A DNA stretch of 22,524 bases from Tulasnella sp. 424. Taxonomy: Eukaryota > Basidiomycota > Agaricomycetes > Cantharellales > Tulasnellaceae. Position numbers and translations under genes: made by a program. Location of the stretch: NCBI GenBank assembly GCA_019633425.1, contig WSUB01000330.1, positions 1-22,524 on the forward strand, in the 5' to 3' direction. The notes below the pieces were generated by a model that saw nothing but the letters and a program-made list of their open reading frames with translations, did no database searches and had not been told where the DNA came from. Positions 16,859-22,524 of the stretch are shown in pieces. The stretch's first letter is position 1. The number at the start of each line of letters is the position of its first letter.

Positions 16859-18942
16859 TGTATCTATCAATATTAGTATTACCTTTATTAGGTTCAGCAA
16901 TCTCAGGTTTTATGGGTAGAAAAATAGGAGTAACAGGTAGTCATTTTATTACTAGTTTCCTATTATTTATTACATCATTATTAGCAAGTATAGCTTTCTA
17001 CGAAGTAGGAATAGGTTCATCACCTGTAACAATTCCTTTAAGTAGTTGAATAGATTCAGAATATCTATCTATATCTTGAGAATTTTTATTTGACAGTTTA
17101 ACAGTATCTATGTTAATACCTGTATTATATGTTTCAACATTAGTTCATATCTATTCGATATCATATATGTCAGAAGATCCTCATAACCAAAGATTCTTCT
17201 CATATCTATCATTATTCACTTTCTTTATGGTAGTTTTAGTTACAGGATCTAATTATTTAATTATGTTCATTGGTTGAGAAGGAATAGGAGTATCATCTTA
17301 TTTATTAATCAATTTCTGATATACAAGAGTTCAAGCTAACAAAGCAGCTATTTTAGCCTTTACAATGAATAGAGTAGGGGATATGTCATTAAGTATAGCC
17401 TTCTTCTCTATCTTCTGAGTATTTGGTAATATAGACTATTCAAGTGTATTCAGTTTAGCTGGTTATATCAATGAAAATTTAATTAGTACAATAGGTTTAT
17501 TATTATTATTAGCTGCAATGGGTAAAAGTGCTCAAATAGGATTACACGGTTGATTACCTGGTTCTATGGAAGGTCCAACACCAGTATCAGCTTTAATCCA
17601 TGCTGCTACACTAGTTACAGCTGGAGTATACCTATTAATGAGATCATCACCTTTAATAGAATATGGTTCAACAGCATTATTAGTAATAATGTGAGTAGGT
17701 TCAATAACAGCATTCTTTGCTGCCTCATCAGGTTTATTACAAAATGATTTAAAAAGAATTATTGCATTTAGTACTATTAGTCAAATGGGATATTTATTCA
17801 TGGCTGTAGGTTTAAGTCAATATAACGTAGCCTTATTCCACTTAGTAAATCATGCTTTCTTCAAAGCATTATTATTCTTAGCTGCAGGATCAGTAATTCA
17901 TGCTATGGCAGATCAACAAGATATTAGAAGATTAGGAGGATTATTACAATTCTTACCCTTTACATATACAGCTATTTTAATTGGATCATTGTCTTTAATG
18001 GCTTTACCATGATTAACTGGTTTCTATAGTAAAGATTTAATTATAGAATTAGCTTATGCTAAATATCAATTTAGTGGTCAAGCTGCCTATTATTTAGGAA
18101 CTTTAACAGCTATCTTCACAGCCTTCTATTCATTTAGATTGATTTCATTAGTATTCTTAACTTATCCTAATGCACCTAAATCAGATTATTTAAATTCACA
18201 TGAAGCTAGTTTAAGTGTAGTAATACCTTTAACTTTATTATCATTAGCAAGTATATTCTTTGGATTTATCTTTGCTGATTTATTCGTAGGTATGGGTACA
18301 GATTTCTTCGGAAATAGCTTATTTATACACCCTAACCACATTAATCTAGTTGAAGCTGAATTCTCTATGCCATTATTAATTAAATTATTTCCTACAATAG
18401 GTAGCGTATTCGCTGCTCTATTAGCAGTATATCTATATCATAATAGTCAATTATCTTTAAAAAATCCATCTGGTATTAAAGGACAAGCTATGATAGAATT
18501 AACTGATTATTCTATGGGTAGAAAAATTTATACTTTCTTTAATGGTAAATATTTATTAGATATTATTTATAATAACTATATCATTGGAGCTGGTTTAAAT
18601 TTAGGATATACTGTAGCTAAAGTATTAGATAGAGGAGTTGTTGAAGTAGTAGGACCTTTCGGTATCTCTAACTTCTTATTCAATACAGGTAAAAATATTA
18701 GTAACTGAGATACAGGTATAGTAACAAGTTATGCTCTATACATGGTATTAGGGCTAATTTCTATTATATTACTATTATTTGCTCCTATTATTATTAATCT
18801 ATTACCAGGACCGTTATCTAATAATCATGCTGGCGTAGATATGTCATCTATAGTAAGTTACTTAAGATTACTATTTATTTATATTCCAGGTATATTATTT
18901 ATAATAAGTTCTAATAGCCAAACTAAAAGCTCTGCCTCTTAA
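16858..18942 (+). CDS. nad5: NADH dehydrogenase (ubiquinone) subunit 5
   Basis: Large antiporter-like proton-pumping subunit of complex I (bacterial NuoL), with the long lateral helix. The frame is 694 codons plus TAA (18940-18942) with many TGA codons read as Trp. Visible family blocks are [20 protein letters not shown] (about 101-120), [18 protein letters not shown] near 137-155, [19 protein letters not shown] (about 229-247) with the following [26 protein letters not shown] near 302, and [19 protein letters not shown] near 331-349. The length is slightly above the common fungal 650-670, through the C-terminal region. It starts inside the nad4L stop codon. No intron, which is notable because fungal nad5 often has group I introns. 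The next genes downstream are tRNAs starting with trnN. Confidence 0.96.
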
Positions 18943-19369
18943 CTAGACAGAGTTAACCCTACATCTTATTAGTCGCCGCAAATGCTCCAGGCTCCAAGAT
19001 AAGGCCATCTCCGGTCTGCCTGCTTTACAGCCTGGCCTAGGCTTATAATAAGGAACCTATCGCCAGGTGTTAATTAAAGGCATGGCAGGGCACGCCAGCC
19101 TCTCCGTTACCGGTGGGCCTCGCCTCCACCTTTATTTATTAAAGATATGGCTCCGACGACCTAACCGGTTCAGGATCTACACACTATTAATTAAAAGAAG
19201 AGTATATAAGCCTTATTATTGGAATGGAAAGCTATACACAGTAACTAGAGGCTTACGCCATTAAATTAATTGCTCTTGTACCAGCTAAAGGGTCGAAGAA
19301 GTCTATCCGGTACCGGCGAGTTTTTAATATTATGGCGGAGCCCTCCTCATACTTTAGGATAGGCAAGTC
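18943..19369. other. Spacer between nad5 and trnN
   Basis: No gene is seen. It holds the third copy of the 23-28 bp repeat (19011-19038) that also forms the inverted repeat at 5880-6027, and an exact CCGGTACCGG at 19307-19316. The 65-codon frame at 19067-19264 is rich in basic residues and made partly of repeat sequence; I see no family and do not call it. Confidence 0.6.
19011..19038 (+). repeat. 28-bp repeat, distant copy of the 6 kb inverted repeat
   Basis: Exact reverse complement of 6005-6032; its last 23 bases equal 5880-5902 directly. It begins CCGGTCTGCCTG. The two regions are about 13 kb apart, one downstream of nad5 and one upstream of rnl, so recombination between the opposite-facing copies would invert the segment between them (inference). 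Confidence 0.85.
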
Positions 19370-19441
19370 GGTGTTATAGCATAGAGGTTATGCGGGGTAC
19401 TGTTAATACCCACCACAGGGGTTCGAATCCTCTTAACACCT
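19370..19441 (+). tRNA. trnN: tRNA-Asn (GUU)
   Basis: Acceptor GGTGTTA/TAACACC fully paired, D stem GCAT/ATGC, anticodon stem GGGTA/TACCC with loop CTGTTAA (GUU), T stem AGGGG/CCTCT with loop TTCGAAT. All stems are intact, unlike the related gene at 16003, so this is the functional asparagine tRNA. Confidence 0.93.
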
Positions 19442-19627
19442 AATTAAGTACATCCGGTACCGGCTATAAAAGTAAGTATAATAACATACCTGCACTTTTC
19501 TTGGCCATCCAGTATCCAAGCAGTCTGGCTGTTCCGGTATTTAAGTACCAGAGAGCTAGTTAAGTTGTACTTCCTGTACAGGCCGGAACGCCAGGGTAAA
19601 ACACTTTTATAATAACGGTAAATTTAA

Positions 19628-19698
19628 GGTCCTTTAGTGTAGGGGTAGCACAACAACTTTTCATGCTGTCAGTACCAGTTCGATTCTGGTAAGGACTA
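19628..19698 (+). tRNA. trnE: tRNA-Glu (UUC)
   Basis: Acceptor GGTCCTT/AAGGACT (first pair G·T), D stem GTGT/GCAC, anticodon stem ACAAC/GCTGT with one A·C mismatch, loop TTTTCAT (UUC), T stem ACCAG/CTGGT with loop TTCGATT. Confidence 0.9.
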
Positions 19699-19920
19699 TC
19701 TAAACCTTGTTTAAATTAAAAATGTATAGTAGGGCAGGACGTACTTTATCATCCATTGCCACACTCTCCAGCCGGTACCTGATTAAGCAGCTACTGCATT
19801 CAGCCTAGCCGGTACCGGAGAGGCCTGATGATAAAGTACGTCCTCAACTAGACGAGGCATACGCTGCTAGTCGGTACGAGCGTACCGTAACCTGATAGAG
19901 AGACAGAAAAAACTTAGTTA

Positions 19921-19992
19921 GTCGGAATAGTTTAATTGGTAAAACAGTTTCCTTGTAAGAATCAGTAGGTGGTTCGAGTCCATCTTTCGATA
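19921..19992 (+). tRNA. trnT: tRNA-Thr (UGU)
   Basis: Acceptor GTCGGAA/TTTCGAT (first pair G·T, one more G·T), D stem GTTT/AAAC, anticodon stem GTTTC/GAATC with a T·T mismatch, loop CTTGTAA (UGU), T arm GGTGG-TTCGAGT-CCATC. Confidence 0.9.
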
Positions 19993-20271
19993 TAATAGCA
20001 GTGGGTCTTTAATACAGGCGCCTATATAACCGACGCAGGGCCCTTTAAGGGGTACTTGTCGCAGGCTTAAACACTCGGATCCTGTCTAGGCTCAGCGTCC
20101 CGTACCAATACTGGATTTCCTTGTCTCGCCGGTACAAACATACCGGAACCGGATAGGTACACTAGCCTATAGTCTCTAATTGTTGGCCTGCCCCACCCTA
20201 ACAGGTACATGACACGGGATCGGGAGGGAGCCGTAGGCCTGGAAATTCTCTTAACCTTCGCAGTATATCAA

Positions 20272-20344
20272 TGAGTTGTAGTTTAATTAGGAAGAACACC
20301 ATTTTTTGGTAATGGATATACCAGTTCGACCCTGGTCGACTCAG
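20272..20344 (+). tRNA. trnQ: tRNA-Gln (UUG)
   Basis: Acceptor TGAGTTG/CGACTCA, perfect anticodon stem CCATT/AATGG with loop TTTTGGT (UUG), T stem ACCAG/CTGGT with loop TTCGACC, discriminator G. Confidence 0.92.
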
Positions 20345-20497
20345 TTAATATAATAAGAAACACCACCAGATAATTTTAAGGCCGTACGGCCTTAGTTATA
20401 TCTCTCTCCCCTGTACCTGATGCACTATTAAGAGTCCTATTCAGGTTGCAGGAGGCCTCGGTTACAGAAGAGGGCCTGCCGGATAAAAATAAAAATA

Positions 20498-20570
20498 GGA
20501 TGCAGAACTCGGTAGGTTGAGTGTCTCCCTTTTAAGGAGAAAGCCAGTGGTTCGAGCCCACTTGCATTCA
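20498..20570 (+). tRNA. trnK: tRNA-Lys (UUU)
   Basis: Acceptor GGATGCA/TGCATTC (one G·T), perfect anticodon stem TCTCC/GGAGA with loop CTTTTAA (UUU), T stem AGTGG/CCACT with loop TTCGAGC, discriminator A. Last tRNA before cob. Confidence 0.93.
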
Positions 20571-21044
20571 AATACTTAAACCAGCCTGAGCCCTTGCGTA
20601 GCCGAAGCGATCAGCAAGGTTGGGTACTATGCCCATCCATCAGTATTAGAACTACGTCATGTCTAGTCCTACTGGAACCGCTTTATTAGGTTATTTATTA
20701 AGAACATGTCTTATAGCAAGGAGGGTTTAAATTTAAATTTGTTTCTATAAAATACATCTTTTTAATCCTCTTAAATAGCCAAGCATTGCCATTTACAACT
20801 AGTTGCTACAGCAACTAGCTATTTTGCCGTACTCTTGTACCGGCTTTATCGTCCTAAATGGTGGTGTACGCCGACCGTCCGGCATAGAAAGGTTATAGTA
20901 ATAAAATAAAAATTAACTGTAGTAGCTTATTTGCTGCCTAAGGCTGTCCTGGTAGTTTCGTCGTCAAGTTAAAGCCGTACGACCGGGAAAGCCTTAGTCA
21001 CTTAGTTATAATTTTATTTATCAAATTACATAATAAAATAAAAT
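20571..21044. other. Spacer and leader upstream of cob
   Basis: No gene is seen. An imperfect TAAATTTAAATTT tract lies near 20726-20740, and a 9-bp inverted repeat (CTAGTTGCT/AGCAACTAG) at 20799-20818. Degenerate repeat units are at 20832-20850 (TTGTACCGGC then GGCTTTATCGTCC) and 20974-20984. The last 40 bases before the cob ATG are A+T-rich. Confidence 0.6.
20799..20818. repeat. Short inverted repeat upstream of cob
   Basis: CTAGTTGCT and AGCAACTAG separated by two bases would fold into a compact hairpin of about 7-8 bp. It is A+T/G+C-mixed and unrelated to the GTAC palindromes. Function unknown; it could be a processing or termination signal for the cob transcript leader (inference). Confidence 0.5.
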
Positions 21045-22214
21045 ATGCGTTTATTAAAAAGCAATTCTATTTTAAGTTTAGTTAACTCTTATGTAGTAGA
21101 CTCACCTCAGCCTTCAAGTATTTCATATATGTGAAACTTTGGATCATTATTGGCTTTATGTTTAGGTATACAAATAGTAACAGGTATATTCTTAGCAATG
21201 CACTATAATCCTAGCGTAGAATTAGCCTTCACAAGTGTTGAACATATTATGAGAGATGTAAATTTAGGTTGAGCCATTAGATATACTCATGCTAATGTTG
21301 CTTCATTTTTCTTCATTTTTGTATATGCACACATAGGAAGAGGATTATACTATGGATCATATAAATCACCTAGAGTATTACCATGATCAATCGGAGTTAT
21401 AATCTTAGTTGTAATGATGGCTACAGCTTTCCTTGGTTACGTTTTACCTTATGGTCAAATGTCACTATGAGGAGCTACAGTTATTACAAATCTTTTAAGT
21501 GCTATACCTTATGTAGGTACAGATTTTGTACAATTAGTATGAGGTGGTTTCTCAGTATCTAACGCTACATTAAATAGATTCTTCTCATTACACTACTTAT
21601 TACCATTTATATTAGCTGCTTTAGCTTTGTTACATATGATGACTTTACATCAACACGGTTCAAGCAATCCTAATGGTATAACAGGTAATGTTGATAGAGT
21701 TCCAATGCACCCTTACTTTATGTTTAAAGATTTAGTAACTATTTTATTATTCTTCTTAGCATTATCTGTAATAGTATTCTATTATCCTAACTTAATGGGA
21801 CATAGTGACAACTATATACCAGCGAACCCTATGAGTACTCCTGCTTCAATCGTTCCTGAGTGATATCTATTACCTTATTATGCTATATTAAGATCAATAC
21901 CTAATAAATTATTAGGAGTAATTGCAATGTTTGCCTCATTATTAATCTTATTAATAATGCCTATAGTGGATACATCAAGAATTAGAGGTAACCAATTTAG
22001 ACCTTTAATGAAATTCTTCTTCTGAGTATTCGTAGTTAACTTCTTCCTATTATTATGATTAGGTAGTCAACATCCTGAATACCCATTCACTGTAATAGGT
22101 CAAATTTCTACTGCCATTTACTTCCTATTCTTCTTATTTATTGTTCCTGCAACAGGAATATGTGAAAATACTTTAATGGACTTAGCTGTTCCATATAATC
22201 AAAAAAAAGCTTAG
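21045..22214 (+). CDS. cob: Cytochrome b
   Basis: Catalytic core of respiratory complex III (ubiquinol to cytochrome c), an eight-helix inner-membrane protein binding two haems b. The frame is 389 codons ending in TAG, with TGA read as Trp. The start [16 protein letters not shown] is the usual fungal opening. The haem ligands are where expected: H82 and H96 ([18 protein letters not shown]) and H183 and H197 ([19 protein letters not shown]). The PEWY motif of the quinol-oxidation site is at 271-274 ([18 protein letters not shown]), and [20 protein letters not shown] is intact. TAG is used only as a stop here, so a code with TAG as Leu is not indicated. No intron, although cob is a frequent intron host in fungi. 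Confidence 0.97.
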
Positions 22215-22524
22215 ATTAGGCTTAGTAGCGTAGCCCTATCAAATAATCCTTTTTAGGTCGTACGCCCCTATTTTAACCTTAACCCATCTACCGTACTACC
22301 TACAACGGGGGTAAAGCAGGGTAGGAACTCTAAAGTAGCCTCCCTATCCGATACCGATACGCTTGTACCGGCGGGCCGCACCCCACCCCTTACTCATACA
22401 GGTAAGGAAGTGTGCCGGTCCAGTATCGGTTAGGTCGTGAATTTATATACCCAGTCGGTACCTTATAGAAGGCAGGTAAATAGGTAGGCTAAGCCTGCTT
22501 GAAGCCTGTAGGTATGGGAATAAA
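22215..22524. other. Spacer downstream of cob
   Basis: No gene is seen up to the window edge. It holds GGAACTCTAAAGTAGCC near 22325-22341 (AAGTA family), degenerate TTGTACCGGCGGGCC near 22365-22379, and GTCGGTACC near 22454-22462. Confidence 0.6.

Noticed and set aside
19067..19264. 65-codon basic frame between nad5 and trnN (possible rps3 fragment)
   Set aside because: No ribosomal protein S3 motif is visible, it is far too short, and it overlaps repeat-derived sequence.

Overview
The window is a piece of a fungal mitochondrial genome. The evidence is the gene set (rns, rnl, cox3, nad4, nad4L, nad5, atp6, cob and a large set of mitochondrial-type tRNA genes), the A+T-rich coding sequence, and the use of TGA as tryptophan in every gene except nad4L, matched by a trnW with a UCA anticodon (genetic code 4). 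The presence of complex I genes rules out a Saccharomyces-like yeast. The proteins look generally fungal, perhaps basidiomycete or an early-diverging lineage, but I cannot place the organism more precisely by eye.

Layout. On the minus strand, read from about 5.6 kb leftwards: nad4 (4084-5577), cox3 (2695-3486) and rns (about 540-2215). A divergent spacer of about 0.8 kb (5578-6383) separates these from everything else, which lies on the plus strand: rnl (about 6384-9958); trnC, trnR, trnW, trnD; atp6 (12053-12847); trnH, trnM, trnV, trnS(uga), trnM, trnS(gcu), trnY, trnM, trnL(uaa), trnP, a trnN-like gene with a UCU anticodon, trnL(uag); nad4L-nad5 overlapping by one base (16592-18942); trnN, trnE, trnT, trnQ, trnK; cob (21045-22214). 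There are 21 tRNA genes counting the trnN-like copy. trnA, trnF, trnG, trnI(gau) and trnR(acg) were not found and presumably lie elsewhere. I see no introns and no homing endonuclease genes; all six protein genes and both rRNAs read through uninterrupted.

The proteins are hydrophobic inner-membrane subunits of respiratory complex I (nad4, nad4L, nad5), complex III (cob), complex IV (cox3) and ATP synthase (atp6). The rRNAs and tRNAs make the ribosome that translates them. The tRNAs probably act as processing signals between the mRNAs.

The most striking structure is between the genes. The spacers carry G+C-rich short palindromes centred on GTAC (CCGGTACCGG at least 12 exact copies, GCCGTACGGC 7, plus GGCGTACGCC). 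They also carry a second, variable family of about 17 bp with a GGA...AAGTA...CC pattern on both strands (more than 25 copies), two 22-bp perfect palindromes sharing one core, and longer repeats of 24-28 bp that link distant spacers. They are absent from the protein genes, but some sit inside rnl. Other points of interest are a trnC with a long class-II-like variable arm, and a diverged trnN duplicate with a UCU anticodon. I found no new enzymatic or defence-type system.
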